Positions 49,220 to 59,800 of a stretch of DNA of 64,000 bases are shown here, piece after piece. The stretch covers positions 22,435-86,434 of the forward strand of contig JAQXGE010000033.1 in NCBI GenBank assembly GCA_029006135.1, written 5' to 3'. Numbering within the stretch: position 1 is the first letter of the stretch; every line of letters starts with the position of its first letter. The notes under the pieces were generated by a model that was not told the DNA's origin, did no database searches, and was given only the letters and a program-made list of their open reading frames with translations. The position numbers and the translations under genes are program-made. Source of the DNA: Oscillospiraceae bacterium. GTDB lineage: Bacteria > Bacillota > Clostridia > Oscillospirales > Ruminococcaceae.

Positions 49220-50773
49220 TTACGCAAGGTATTCTGCGGCCGCTGCATCAATGGCGGCCGGGTCGGCGGCACTCCAATCGGCATAGTTCATGCCGGATTC
49301 AGCCACGGTCTTGCCAAGGCTCACAAGGAATTCGGGAATCCGTTCTTCCAGAATAACGCCCAACTCGCGGCCCATCGTTTCCTGACCCTGACGGTCATTG
49401 CCATTTACATAGAGCGTGAAAGCAGAGTGCGGCTTTTTGTCAATAACCTTCGCCGCGCCGCGGAAGCCGAGAGCACCTGTCTGGTGCGTGCCGCAGGAGG
49501 ACGGGCAGCCAGAAATATGAATCTGCGGCAGTGCACCGCAGGGCAGTCCCGCTTCGCGGACGGCTTTGATGCAGGCAGCGAGCAGAGCCTGAGAATCCCG
49601 CACGCCAACCTGGCAGGTGGAAGCGCCGATGCAGCTGACTGAAGTCTCAAAAAGACTCTGAGCGGTGTCACCCTCGGTCAATTCCAGCATTTTTGCAGCC
49701 TCTGCGCCGGTCAGGTTGATGAGATACGCGGTCTCATCGGGGGCAAGGCGCATCTCAGTGCCCGGCATTTCCTGCACGGCATCGGCTACAGCGCAGAACA
49801 CGTCCGGATTAGGCATACCGCCCAGCGGGTGCCAAACCACCGTGTAAAGACCGGGCTGCTTCTGGGACAGTACGCGGGCAGAGTCGGGGCAGGGGGAATT
49901 GTCACCCGTCAGTTCGGGCGTGGTAGGAATCTCCCGAATCGTCAAATCTTCCCCGGAAGCAAAAACTTCGTCCAGCTTTTCAAGGTACGCCTTGCGATAT
50001 CCTTCCGGCCCGCCGCAGACATCCTGCATATAGCGGGTGCGCGCCTTGCCGCGGTTCTCATAGTTGCCGTATGCGCGGAAGGTCAGCCACATGGCTTTAA
50101 TATAATAAAGAATTTTTTCCGGTTCCACATTCTCCGCAACCCGGACGCCGAAACGCGGGTTGTTGCCAAGTCCGCCGGCACTGTAGACATCAAAACGGCC
50201 TTCGGGCGTGGACACAAAGCCCAGGTCACGGTAGGTGGCGTGAACAGCATTGGCAGGGGAGTTGGAAAATGCGACTTTCAGCTTGCGGGGCATCTTCTCA
50301 GCCTTAATAAAATGCATCAGATAATCCGCTGCCGCCTCGGCCCAGGGCAGAACGTCAAAATACTCGCCCTTCTCCACACCGGAAAGCGGGGCACACATGA
50401 CATTGCGCGGATAATCACCGCCGCCGCCCATCGTCACAATGCCAACGCTCAGCGCGTCCTCCATGATGGCATAGACCGTTTCAGGCTGCAAATCATGCAG
50501 CTGAATGGTCTCACAAGTCGTGAAGTGCAGACGTTTTACGCCGTGCTTGCGGATGGCATCTGCCGTGAACGCCAGTTTTTCCGGCGTGACGCGGCCTGCG
50601 GTCATGCGCAGGCGCAGCATACTGGCCTTGCCGCCTTTCTGTGCATAGCTGCCGTAAAGTCCGGAAAAACCCTTGTAAGCGGCTTTGTCCAACTCACCGG
50701 AATAAAAAGCATCAGTCTTTTCACGAAAAGCCGGCAAATCGGCCTGCCAGCTCATGGGGTCAATTCGTTCCAT
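49220..50773 (-). CDS. Ferredoxin-type nitrite/sulfite reductase family protein
   Basis: 517 aa from the ATG at 50773 (spaced nine bases from GGGAAGG; two earlier ATGs are too close to it). The two-fold repeated reductase half-domains and the siroheme/4Fe-4S site are present, with four Cys in CIGASTC and SGCPSSCG. Either nitrite or sulfite could be the substrate. The lack of adjacent flavoprotein or NirD genes implies electrons from ferredoxin. No siroheme biosynthesis genes are nearby. Monocistronic. Confidence 0.9.
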   Translation of the reverse strand: MERIDPMSWQADLPAFREKTDAFYSGELDKAAYKGFSGLYGSYAQKGGKASMLRLRMTAGRVTPEKLAFTADAIRKHGVKRLHFTTCETIQLHDLQPETVYAIMEDALSVGIVTMGGGGDYPRNVMCAPLSGVEKGEYFDVLPWAEAAADYLMHFIKAEKMPRKLKVAFSNSPANAVHATYRDLGFVSTPEGRFDVYSAGGLGNNPRFGVRVAENVEPEKILYYIKAMWLTFRAYGNYENRGKARTRYMQDVCGGPEGYRKAYLEKLDEVFASGEDLTIREIPTTPELTGDNSPCPDSARVLSQKQPGLYTVVWHPLGGMPNPDVFCAVADAVQEMPGTEMRLAPDETAYLINLTGAEAAKMLELTEGDTAQSLFETSVSCIGASTCQVGVRDSQALLAACIKAVREAGLPCGALPQIHISGCPSSCGTHQTGALGFRGAAKVIDKKPHSAFTLYVNGNDRQGQETMGRELGVILEERIPEFLVSLGKTVAESGMNYADWSAADPAAIDAAAAEYLA

Positions 50774-50963
50774 TGTATTCATCCTTCCCAAACGAGTTCC
50801 TTAACGGACTGTTCGAATTTATTCTATCATACCTTTCCCAAATTGAACAGCGCAAAAACAGAAACCGCAGGCGTATTCTGTTAATTTTTTTGTCCCGGCT
50901 TTACTTTGCGCCTAAACTATTGTAAAATACTATAGATAAGAATAATTCAGGTGGTGTATCACT

Positions 50964-51671
50964 ATGGCAGTCAAATATCAACGTGTATTGTTAAAGGTGA
51001 GCGGTGAGGCTCTGGCCGGCGCGAAGGGTACCGGTTTTGATGAACCCACCATCGCCTCCATCTGTGCCGGCATCAAGGCGGCTCATGACCTTGGCGTGCA
51101 GATCGGCATTGTGGTCGGCGGCGGCAACTTCTGGCGCGGCCGTTCCTCCGGAAACATGGACCGCATGGATGCCGACAAGATCGGTATGCTTGCTACCGTG
51201 ATGAATGCCATCGCCGTCAAGGACGCTCTGCGCCAGCAGGGGGTCCCCGCCGTGGTCATGACCAGTGCAGCCATGCCGCAGGTGGCCGATACCTTCCGCA
51301 GCGATAAGGCGATTGCCGAGCTGGAAGCCGGCAAGATTGTCGTGTTCGGCGGCGGCACCGGCAACCCGATCTTCTCTACCGATACCGCTTCGGCACTGCG
51401 CGCACTGGAAATCGGTGCTGACGCAATGCTCAAGGCAACGATGGTGGACGGCGTCTATGACAAGGACCCCCATAAGTATCCCGATGCCGTCAAATATGAT
51501 ACCCTTACCTTTACCCGCGTTCTCGATGAGCGTCTTGCCGTTATGGACTCTACCGCAGCCACGCTCTGCCGCGATAACGGCCTGCCGATTCTTGTGTTCG
51601 ACCTGGGCGACCCGGCCAACATTGCCCGCGCCGTGCAGGGAGAGAATGTAGGCACCCTCGTCAGCGAATAA
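50964..51671 (+). CDS. pyrH: UMP kinase
   Basis: Phosphorylates UMP to UDP; hexameric amino-acid-kinase fold. 235 aa, complete: KYQRVLLKVSGEALAG at the N-terminus, the GGGNFWRG phosphate loop, DADK-type acidic residues (RMDADKIGML), GGGTGNPIFSTDTA and the C-terminal VFDLGDPANIARAV. It starts the conserved block pyrH-frr-cdsA-dxr-rseP-ispG-polC. GGTGG-type sequence precedes the ATG. Confidence 0.97.
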   Translation: MAVKYQRVLLKVSGEALAGAKGTGFDEPTIASICAGIKAAHDLGVQIGIVVGGGNFWRGRSSGNMDRMDADKIGMLATVMNAIAVKDALRQQGVPAVVMTSAAMPQVADTFRSDKAIAELEAGKIVVFGGGTGNPIFSTDTASALRALEIGADAMLKATMVDGVYDKDPHKYPDAVKYDTLTFTRVLDERLAVMDSTAATLCRDNGLPILVFDLGDPANIARAVQGENVGTLVSE

Positions 51672-51740
51672 AGCCCGGCGGTGCCCTGCGCGCCGTTCCC
51701 GAGCATCTCTAAAATACATTTCGGAAAAGGAGAAACTCTT

Positions 51741-52295
51741 ATGAGCAGTACCACCAAAATTTACGAGGAAAAAATGAACAGCTGCGTGGCCCATCTGGAC
51801 CGCGAACTGGCCGCCATCCGTGCCGGCCGTGCTAACCCTGCCATTCTGGACCGCGTGTCGGTTGATTATTACGGCAGCCCCACGCCGGTCAACCAGGTGG
51901 CATCGGTCGCCGTGGCCGAGGCCCGCATCCTGACCATCACGCCCTGGGATTCCAAGCTGGTCAAGGATATTTCCAAGGCCATCCAGACCAGTGACATCGG
52001 CATCATCCCGGTCGATGACGGACATACCATCCGTCTGGTTTTCCCCGCACCCACTGAGGAGCGCCGCAAGCAGCTCACCAAGGAAGTGCAGAAGCAGGGC
52101 GAGGAGGCCAAGGTGGCCGTGCGCAATGTCCGCCGCGATGCGATGGACAAGTTCAAGGCCATGAAGAAGGCAAACGAGATTACCGAGGATGACCAGAAGA
52201 ATCTCGAGGAAGAAGTGCAGAAGCTGACCGATAAGTTCGTTAAGGAAATCGACGCTACCTGCGCCCGCAAGAACAAGGAAATCATGGAGGTCTGA
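51741..52295 (+). CDS. frr: Ribosome recycling factor
   Basis: 184 aa. It splits post-termination ribosomes with EF-G. The family start region, VAHLDRELAAIRAGRANPAILDR, the YYGSPTPVNQVA hinge and the charged C-terminal helix with RRDAMDKFKAM are all present. The track ORF is 20 codons longer; AAAGGAG eight bases before the ATG at 51741 decides the start. Normally uppS follows; here it is missing. Confidence 0.97.
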   Translation: MSSTTKIYEEKMNSCVAHLDRELAAIRAGRANPAILDRVSVDYYGSPTPVNQVASVAVAEARILTITPWDSKLVKDISKAIQTSDIGIIPVDDGHTIRLVFPAPTEERRKQLTKEVQKQGEEAKVAVRNVRRDAMDKFKAMKKANEITEDDQKNLEEEVQKLTDKFVKEIDATCARKNKEIMEV

Positions 52296-52321
52296 TCCAT
52301 ATAAGGTCAGTCCGCTCGTTT

Positions 52322-52352
52322 GTGTGCCGCGCAGCGCAAGGGCGCGGCACAC
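52322..52352. repeat. GC-rich hairpin between frr and cdsA
   Basis: GTGTGCCGCGC and GCGCGGCACAC are perfect 11-base complements around nine bases, without a T-run. It lies in the 150-base gap where uppS stands in relatives and may be a processing or attenuation element. Confidence 0.6.
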
Positions 52353-52445
52353 GGCATTATTCCGGCAGGAATGCAAAATTTCCCGGCACACCGCATAAAA
52401 TCAGAAGGGAAATTGCGTGGCTGCCGCTGAAAGGAATCCGTTTGT

Positions 52446-53309
52446 ATGAAAACTCGTATCATTACCGCCGTGGTCGGTCTGGGCGTTCTCGCCGTGATCC
52501 TGGCCTTCTTTGACACCATTCTTTTTGACCTGGCTCTGGCTGCTGTCTGCCTGATTGGAATTCACGAGGTGTTTTCCGCTATGGGCTTTGGGAAAAAACA
52601 GTGGTATCTCTACGCTGCTGCGGTTCCCATCACGCTTTTGCTGATGCTCAGTTCCAGCGAAGCCGTGCGCGAACTGCTGCTCCCGGCGGGATTCCTGACC
52701 GTGCTTTTCTACAATGTCTGCCTGATTGCCAACAGCAAGACGCTGGATTTCGGCAAACTCAGCGGATTCCTGTATTTTGGCGGCGTCATTATTTTCTGCT
52801 TCTATTCGCTCATTCATCTTAAGCGCTGCCTGCCGATGGAAACATTCGGCTACGATGCCATCTTCTTTATCCTGCTCATCCTCTGCTTTGCATGGGGCGG
52901 TGATACCGCGGCCTACTTTGCGGGCCGTGCGTTCGGCAAGCACAAGCTGGCTCCGGTAGTCAGCCCTAACAAAACCGTGGAGGGCGCAGTCGGCGGTGTG
53001 CTGGGCAGCATCCTGCTCGGCGTGCTTGCCACACTGATTTACAGCATCCCCACCGGCCGCTTCACGACCCTTTCGGTGTCGGTAAGAGCCTCTCATTATT
53101 TGATTGTTGCGGCCATGGGTGCGGTGGCTTCGGTGCTGGGAATTCTCGGCGACCTTTTTGCCTCGGCGGTCAAACGTCAGGTTGGCATCAAGGATTACGG
53201 CACGATTTTCCCCGGTCACGGCGGCGTTCTTGACCGGTTTGACAGTGTGATGTTTATTGCACCCTTTGTCTCCATTGTGGTGCGCTATTTCTTCTATTTC
53301 GTTCAATAA
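52446..53309 (+). CDS. cdsA: Phosphatidate cytidylyltransferase
   Basis: Makes CDP-diacylglycerol from CTP and phosphatidic acid for phospholipid synthesis. 287 aa, about eight membrane helices. The CdsA signature is complete: SAVKRQVGIKDYGTIFPGHGG followed by VLDRFDS. WGGDTAAYFAGRAFG is the second conserved block. It lies 21 bases upstream of dxr within the block. Confidence 0.95.
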   Translation: MKTRIITAVVGLGVLAVILAFFDTILFDLALAAVCLIGIHEVFSAMGFGKKQWYLYAAAVPITLLLMLSSSEAVRELLLPAGFLTVLFYNVCLIANSKTLDFGKLSGFLYFGGVIIFCFYSLIHLKRCLPMETFGYDAIFFILLILCFAWGGDTAAYFAGRAFGKHKLAPVVSPNKTVEGAVGGVLGSILLGVLATLIYSIPTGRFTTLSVSVRASHYLIVAAMGAVASVLGILGDLFASAVKRQVGIKDYGTIFPGHGGVLDRFDSVMFIAPFVSIVVRYFFYFVQ

Positions 53310-53330
53310 GAAGGGAATGTGAAACGACCC

Positions 53331-54482
53331 ATGGCAAAAAAAATCACGCTGCTGGGTTCTACCGGCTCCATCGGTACCCAGAGCCTTGATGTGGCCCGTA
53401 TGCATGGCTATGAGATTTTTGGCCTTGCCGCCAACTCCCGCGTGGAACGGCTTCTTGAACAGATTGCGGAGTTCCATCCCCGGTATGTAGCCGTGGTGAA
53501 CCCGGATGCCTGTGACCGTCTGGAAGCAGCACTTTCCGGTACCGCCGGCGCGCCAAAAATCCTGCGCGGTACGGAAGGACTGCGGGAACTTGCGGCTATG
53601 GATGGCCCGGATGTGGTGCTTAACGCGGTGGTCGGCATTGCGGGACTGCCCGCTTCGCTCGCTGCGATCGAGAGCGGCCATGACCTTGCACTTGCCAACA
53701 AGGAGAGCCTTGTCACCGGCGGGCATCTTGTGACGGATGCCGTCAAAAAGCACGGCGTAAAGCTGCTTCCCGTTGACAGTGAACATTCCGCCATTTTCCA
53801 GTGCCTTCAGGACCAGCATTCGGCCAAAAGACTTGAAAAAATCCTCCTCACCGCCTCCGGCGGCCCGTTCTTCGGCATGAGTACCGAAGAACTGCGCGGC
53901 AAAAAGAAGGAGGATGCGCTGCGCCATCCCAACTGGAACATGGGCGCAAAGATTACGATTGATTCCGCCACGCTGATGAACAAGGGCCTTGAACTGATTG
54001 AGGCCGTCTGGCTCTTCGGCTTGCCGGAGGATAAGATTCAGATTGTCGTTCAGAGGGAAAGCATCATTCATTCGGCCGTTCAGTTTGCGGATCATTCCAT
54101 CATTGCGCAGATGGGCGTGCCGGATATGCGTATCCCCATTCAGTATGCACTGACCTGGCCCGACCGGCTGGAAAGCCCGGTGCCGGAACTGGATTTCACC
54201 ACGCTGCACAAGCTGAGCTTTGACGTGGCGGACGAAGAAACGTTCCGCTGCCTGGCTGCCGCCAAGAAGGCCATCCGCAAGGGCGGACTTGCGCCCTGCG
54301 CCGCCAACGGTGCCAACGAGGAAGCCGTCCGGCTGTTCCTGGAAGACAAGATTGGCTTTTTGGATATCGGGCGTCTCGTTGAAGGCATGGTGGACAGTGA
54401 CAGCTTTGGCGGCGACTATACGCTTCAGGACGTCTATGACTGTGACCGCATGGCGCGGGACTATGTCAGGGCGCATATCTGA
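53331..54482 (+). CDS. dxr: 1-deoxy-D-xylulose 5-phosphate reductoisomerase
   Basis: Second step of the MEP isoprenoid pathway, making MEP with NADPH. 383 aa. Features are the NADPH loop LLGSTGSIGTQSLDV, catalytic PVDSEHSAIFQCL with the metal-binding Asp and Glu, flexible-loop region SGGPFFG and MNKGLELIEAVWLFG. The track uses a GTG four codons earlier; the ATG at 53331 has better spacing from AAGGGAA. ispG two genes downstream belongs to the same pathway. Confidence 0.96.
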   Translation: MAKKITLLGSTGSIGTQSLDVARMHGYEIFGLAANSRVERLLEQIAEFHPRYVAVVNPDACDRLEAALSGTAGAPKILRGTEGLRELAAMDGPDVVLNAVVGIAGLPASLAAIESGHDLALANKESLVTGGHLVTDAVKKHGVKLLPVDSEHSAIFQCLQDQHSAKRLEKILLTASGGPFFGMSTEELRGKKKEDALRHPNWNMGAKITIDSATLMNKGLELIEAVWLFGLPEDKIQIVVQRESIIHSAVQFADHSIIAQMGVPDMRIPIQYALTWPDRLESPVPELDFTTLHKLSFDVADEETFRCLAAAKKAIRKGGLAPCAANGANEEAVRLFLEDKIGFLDIGRLVEGMVDSDSFGGDYTLQDVYDCDRMARDYVRAHI

Positions 54483-54515
54483 AGGGTATAAGACCTTATT
54501 CTTTTCGAGGTGCTT

Positions 54516-55631
54516 ATGACAGGTTTGCTCACCGCAGTTGTGGCAATATTGGTTTTTGGTACGGTGGTTCTGGTCCATGAGTTAGGCCATTTTCTTGCGG
54601 CACGGCGGTGCGGCATTCGGGTGGAGGAATTTTCTATCGGCTTTGGCCCGGCGCTGTGGAGCAAAGAAAAAAACGGGACCAAATACAGCATCCGCTTGCT
54701 CCCCATAGGCGGCTATAATATGCTGGAAGGGGAGGACGGTGAGGAGCAGGAAGAGGAAACCTCTGCTTCCGAATCCGGCACGCTTGCGAACACGGCAGGA
54801 AAGGATGCGCCGGAACCGTTCGCAGTCATGGACGGGCGCTCGTTCAGTGAGGCGGGACCTTGGCAGCGCCTTTTTGTCATGGCCTGCGGCGCGCTGATGA
54901 ATTTTCTGCTCGGCTTTGTGATTCTGCTCGTTCTCACGGCAAGCAGTGAAGCAATCACCAGCAAGGTGATTTATGATTTTGTAGGGGATAACCCCAAAAG
55001 CCAGGCGACCGGTCTGCAGCCCGGTGATGAGATTCTTTCCGTGAATGGGCATTACTGCTTTACGGCGGAGGATGTCATGTACGAACTGCAGCGCACGGAG
55101 GATTACACGGCATCCTTCCGTGTACGCCGTGACGGGCAGGTGACCACAATCCCTAATGTCCAGTTCGATACCCGCACCGACGAAGACGGCAATACCATGA
55201 TGGTGCTGGATTTCCGTGTCTACGGTATCGAGAAAACGCCGCGAACGGTGGTTCACGGTGCAGTGCGGTATTTCTGCTACTATGCACGGGTGATTCTGCG
55301 CGGCTTCGTTGATTTGTTCACCGGCCGGGTGGGTGTCAATGAGCTGTCTGGTCCCGTGGGCGTGGTCAGCGCCGTCAGTGAGGCCGTGCAGTATGGCTGG
55401 CGGGACGTGCTGAGCCTTGCGGCCGTCATCACTGTCAACCTCGGCATCTTCAATCTGCTCCCCATTCCGGGACTTGACGGCTTTAAGCTGATTTTCCTGG
55501 CGGTGGAGGGGATCACCCATCGGGAGGTCCCTGCCCGGATTCAGGCGGCAATCAACGCAGCCGGAATGTTCCTTCTTCTCGCACTGATGGTGATGGTCAC
55601 CATGCAGGACGTAGCGAAGTTTATACTGTGA
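54516..55631 (+). CDS. rseP: RIP metalloprotease RseP (site-2 protease)
   Basis: Intramembrane zinc protease, 371 aa. HELGH in the first helix and PGLDGF near the third provide the zinc ligands. One PDZ domain (about 165-235) has GLQPGDEILSVNG. Between the RLLPIGGY strand and the second helix there is an acidic insert of about 35 residues (EGEDGEEQEEE and following) without clear structure. It would cut anti-sigma factors or leftover signal peptides. The ATG at 54516 follows GAGG; the track's GTG is two codons earlier. Confidence 0.94.
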   Translation: MTGLLTAVVAILVFGTVVLVHELGHFLAARRCGIRVEEFSIGFGPALWSKEKNGTKYSIRLLPIGGYNMLEGEDGEEQEEETSASESGTLANTAGKDAPEPFAVMDGRSFSEAGPWQRLFVMACGALMNFLLGFVILLVLTASSEAITSKVIYDFVGDNPKSQATGLQPGDEILSVNGHYCFTAEDVMYELQRTEDYTASFRVRRDGQVTTIPNVQFDTRTDEDGNTMMVLDFRVYGIEKTPRTVVHGAVRYFCYYARVILRGFVDLFTGRVGVNELSGPVGVVSAVSEAVQYGWRDVLSLAAVITVNLGIFNLLPIPGLDGFKLIFLAVEGITHREVPARIQAAINAAGMFLLLALMVMVTMQDVAKFIL

Positions 55632-55667
55632 TTTCTCTTTTGACTTTTATGGCAAGGAGGCATTTTC

Positions 55668-56717
55668 ATGCGCCAGCTCAAACGGACCGTTAAAATCGGC
55701 AATCTTACCATCGGCGGGAACAACCCCATTGCGGTGCAGACCATGCTCAACGTCCCGGTCAAGGATATTGCCGGGAACGTTGAGCAAGCCAAACGTGTGG
55801 CCGCGGCCGGGTGCCAGATCGTCCGCGTGACGGTTCCCACGCCCGATGACGCCGCCGTTGTGGCCGCCATCAAGGAGGCGGTGGACATCCCCGTTGTGGC
55901 CGATATCCACTTTGACTACCGTGCCGCTTTGGCCGCGATTGACGCAGGTGCGGATAAAATCCGCATCAACCCCGGCAATATCGGGGACGATGACCGTGTC
56001 AAGGCCGTGGCGGATGCCTGCAAGGCCAAAAATATCCCCATCCGCATCGGCGTCAACGGCGGCAGCCTTGAAAAGCACATCCTTGCCAAATACGGCGCTC
56101 CCGTGCCCGAGGCAATGGTGGAGAGCGCCATGTACCATGTGCGCCTGCTTGAAAAGCATGATTTTGACAACATTGTCATTTCCATCAAGTCTTCCAATGT
56201 GCCGCGTATGATGGCGGCTTACCGGATGCTTTCTGCCCAGACCGATTACCCGCTCCATGTTGGCGTGACCGAGGCGGGCGGCAACCGGATGGGCCTTATC
56301 AAGTCCGGTATGGGCATCGGCGGACTGCTCATGGAGGGCATCGGTGATACACTGCGCGTCTCTCTTACCGGAGACCCCGAGGATGAAGTCTACGCCGGGT
56401 ATGATATCCTGCGCGCGGTAGGCTATGCTGTGGCAGGTCCGGAAATCATCAGCTGCCCGACCTGCGGACGCACGCAGTACCCCATGATTGAGATTGCCAA
56501 CGAGGTCGAAGCCCGCCTGAAAGCGGAAGGCTTCAAAAAACCGCTGAAGATTGCCATCATGGGCTGTGTTGTCAACGGCCCGGGTGAAGCATCCGATGCG
56601 GATATCGGCATTGCGGGCGGCAAGGATGAAGCCCTTCTCTTTATCCATGGCCAGCGGGTCCGTATGCTCAAAGGCAACATCGTGGATCAGTTTATCGAGG
56701 AGATCCATAAGCTCTGA
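55668..56717 (+). CDS. ispG: 4-hydroxy-3-methylbut-2-enyl diphosphate synthase (GcpE)
   Basis: Iron-sulfur enzyme of the MEP pathway converting MEcPP to HMBPP. 349 aa in the short bacterial form: a TIM barrel with the start GGNNPIAVQTMLN, then the reductase domain with the cluster ligands SCPTCGRT and GCVVNGPGE followed by the Glu ligand region. AAGGAGG precedes the ATG. A hairpin separates it from polC. Confidence 0.97.
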   Translation: MRQLKRTVKIGNLTIGGNNPIAVQTMLNVPVKDIAGNVEQAKRVAAAGCQIVRVTVPTPDDAAVVAAIKEAVDIPVVADIHFDYRAALAAIDAGADKIRINPGNIGDDDRVKAVADACKAKNIPIRIGVNGGSLEKHILAKYGAPVPEAMVESAMYHVRLLEKHDFDNIVISIKSSNVPRMMAAYRMLSAQTDYPLHVGVTEAGGNRMGLIKSGMGIGGLLMEGIGDTLRVSLTGDPEDEVYAGYDILRAVGYAVAGPEIISCPTCGRTQYPMIEIANEVEARLKAEGFKKPLKIAIMGCVVNGPGEASDADIGIAGGKDEALLFIHGQRVRMLKGNIVDQFIEEIHKL

Positions 56718-56726
56718 CAGCCTGAC

Positions 56727-56766
56727 GCAGATCCCGGACCGCCGCTTCCCGCGGTGTCCGGGTCTG
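56727..56766 (+). terminator. Hairpin between ispG and polC
   Basis: GCAGA-CCCGGAC pairs with GTCCGGG-TCTGC, with further GC pairing inside. The sequence TTATGTTTTC follows. It may terminate part of the ispG transcript ahead of polC. Confidence 0.55.
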
Positions 56767-56813
56767 CTTATGTTTTCGGGAATACTTTTTACACAGCAAA
56801 ATGAGGGAATGAT

Positions 56814-59800
56814 TTGAAACCACTTGTCACTCAGGTTTGGCCGCAGTTTACTGCGGACGAGCAGTTTACGGCCTGTTTCAGCACGGTCTTTGTCGAGCGT
56901 GTCGAACTGCAGCGCACTACCCGCAAAGTAACAATCTGCCTGCGCAGCGCGGAACCGCTGGATTCCGATTTGTGCGGGCGTCTTTTGGCGTCCCTGCAAA
57001 ACGTGTTTGCCGGGTATGAACTGACCCTCAAAAACTACTTCAATTACAATGCAATTACGCCCGAGGCTGTCCGCGCCCTCATTGAGGAACTGAAAAGCCA
57101 GGGAATGCCGGTCAACGGTTTCCTTGACAAGGCCGAACCGGTCGCGTTTGAGCCGGATGGGCTGGTTGTGCGGGTCAATGCGGGCCTTCCGATTCTCGAA
57201 AGTGTCGAGTTCCCGCGGCATCTTGCGGAACTGATTCAGGAACGCACCGGCGCAATGCCTGTTGTTCGGATGGAACTGGTCGGCCGTCAGATGGATGCGG
57301 AGGACCTTGAACGCCGCGTGGCCGAAAAAGCGCCTGCCGCACAGTTCAAGGCTTCGGAGGAAGTCGCGCCGTTTACCATTGACGGCCTGAACCTTGCGCC
57401 CAAACCGGCCAAGGTCTTCTGCGGCAAGTCTTTCAAGCCCACGGATCTGCGGCCGCTCAATGACCTGGGCGATGGCGGCAAGGTCACCGTGTGGGGCGAT
57501 GTCTTTTTCAGCGAAGTCAAGGGCAATCGCCGCAAAATTTACTTTACCTCCATCACGGACTATAACGGCTCCATCAACCTCAAGGTCCTTGGGGATGACG
57601 GGGAAGATATGTCCAAGTGGGAAAATATCAAACCCGGCACGACCCTCATCGTTCGCGGCAACTATACCTATGACAAATATGAACATGACTATGTTCTGCT
57701 GCCCTACGATGTTTTGCAGGTGGAGCGTATGCCCCGCCAGGATACAGCCCCCGAGGGTGAGCGTCGCGTGGAACTTCATCTGCATACCAAGTCCAGCTCC
57801 ATGGACGGGTTCTGCGACTCCGGCAAGATTGTCCGTCTTGCACACCGCATGGGACATCGTGCCATTGCTATTACGGACCACGGTGTCTGCCAGGGCTACC
57901 CCGAAGCCATGCTTGCCACCGATGAAATTCACGGTCAGGACCCCAACTTCAAACTCATCTATGGGTGTGAAGCCTATTTTGTGGATGATATGATTCCTGC
58001 GGTCTACGGCACAGCGGCTATGCCGCTCAGCGGCAGTTTCGTTGTGTTTGACACCGAGACCACCGGCCTTGACGCCAACACCGAAGCCCTGACCGAGATC
58101 GGCGCCGTCTATGTCGAAAACGGAAAAATCAACGAGGAAAAGAAGTTCTGCACCTTCGTCAATCCCGGCAAGCCGATTCCGGCAAAGGTTGTGGAGCTGA
58201 CCGGCATTAACGATGCCATGGTGGCCGATGCCCCCACGCCCGAGGAAGCAATCCGCAGCTTTAAGGAATTCTGCGGGGACAATATCCTTGTGGCACATAA
58301 CGCCAACGGATTTGATATGCTCTTTATCCGCAAAGCAGGGGATAAGGCCGGGGTGGATTTCTCCAACACCTACCTTGACACCCTTCCCATGGCGCAGGCA
58401 CTGTTCCCGGGACTGCACAATTATAAACTGGATACTATCAATAAGCATCTGGAAATTCCTCCCTTCAATCACCATCGTGCCGTGGACGATGCGATGGCAT
58501 TGGCCCGCATCTTTGAGATTATGCTCTGCGACCTTGAAGAAAAGGGAATGCACGCCGTTGAGGAGATTAACACCGGCCTTGGCGGCAACAAGGAAGTTCT
58601 GAAAAAGAAATACTACCACCTCATCATCCTTGTTCAAAACCAGATTGGCCTGAAAAACCTTTACCGCATTGTCAGCGCGGCGCACACGCAGTATTTCTTC
58701 AAGAAGCCCCGCGTGCCGCGCAGTCTGCTCAACCAGTACCGCGAGGGTCTGCTCCTCTCACCGGCCTGCGAGGCAGGCGAACTGTACCGTGCCATCGTGG
58801 CCGGTAAGTCCCATGATGAACTGCTCCGCATTGCGGATTATTATGATTACCTCGAAGTCCAGCCGCTCGGCAACAATGAGTTCATGCTGCGCAACGGTCA
58901 GGTGGATTCCATTGAGGCAATCAAGAACTTCAACCGGACTGTGATTCAGCTCGGTGAGGAACTGCACAAACCGGTCGTTGCAACCGGTGACGTTCATTTC
59001 CAGGAGCCGGAGGATAAAATCTACCGTGCCGTGCTTCAGGCAGGCAACGGCTTCAAGGATGCGGACAATCAGGCACCGCTCTATTACCGCACAACGCCGG
59101 ATATGCTCGAACAGTTCAGCTATCTGCCGCAGGACAAAGCCTTTGAGATCTGCGTCACCAATCCCAATAAGATTGCCGCTACCATTGACAATAACATTCG
59201 TGCCATCCCGCGCGGAACCTACCCGCCTTCCATCGAAGGTGCTGAAGATCAGCTGCGCAGCGGTACATGGGAACATGCCCGCCGTGACTACGGTGACCCG
59301 CTGCCCGATGTGCTGCAAAAACGCCTCAAAAAAGAGCTGGATTCCATCTGCGGCCACGGCTACGCCGTTCTTTACGTCATTGCCGTCAAACTGGTGGCCT
59401 TCTCCAATGCGGGCGGCTACCAGGTGGGCAGCCGTGGCTCTGTCGGCTCAAGCGCCGTGGCGCACTTCTCCGGCATTTCCGAGGTCAACTCGATGCCGCC
59501 GCATTATCTTTGCCCCAACTGCAAACACAGTGAGTGGATTGATGACGGCGTGACGATGGACGGCTTTGACCTGCCCGATAAAACCTGCCCGGTCTGCGGT
59601 CAGCCCATGCTCATGGACGGCCATGACATCCCGTTCGAAACCTTCCTTGGATTCTACGGCGACAAGGAACCGGATATCGACCTGAACTTCTCGGGTATGT
59701 ACCAGTCCAATGTTCACCGCTATACCGAGGAACTGTTCGGCAAGGAGAACGTCTTTAAGGCGGGCACTGTTTCCGGTCTGCAGGATAAAACCGCTTACGG

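Noticed and set aside
55647-58685. 1012-aa open frame on the minus strand opposite ispG and polC
   Set aside because: It is fully antisense to two well-identified genes, and its protein is low in recognisable motifs. Long antisense frames follow from the GC-skewed codon use of the true genes. The same applies to the minus-strand frames at 8336-10174, 52401-54578 and 59448-60593.
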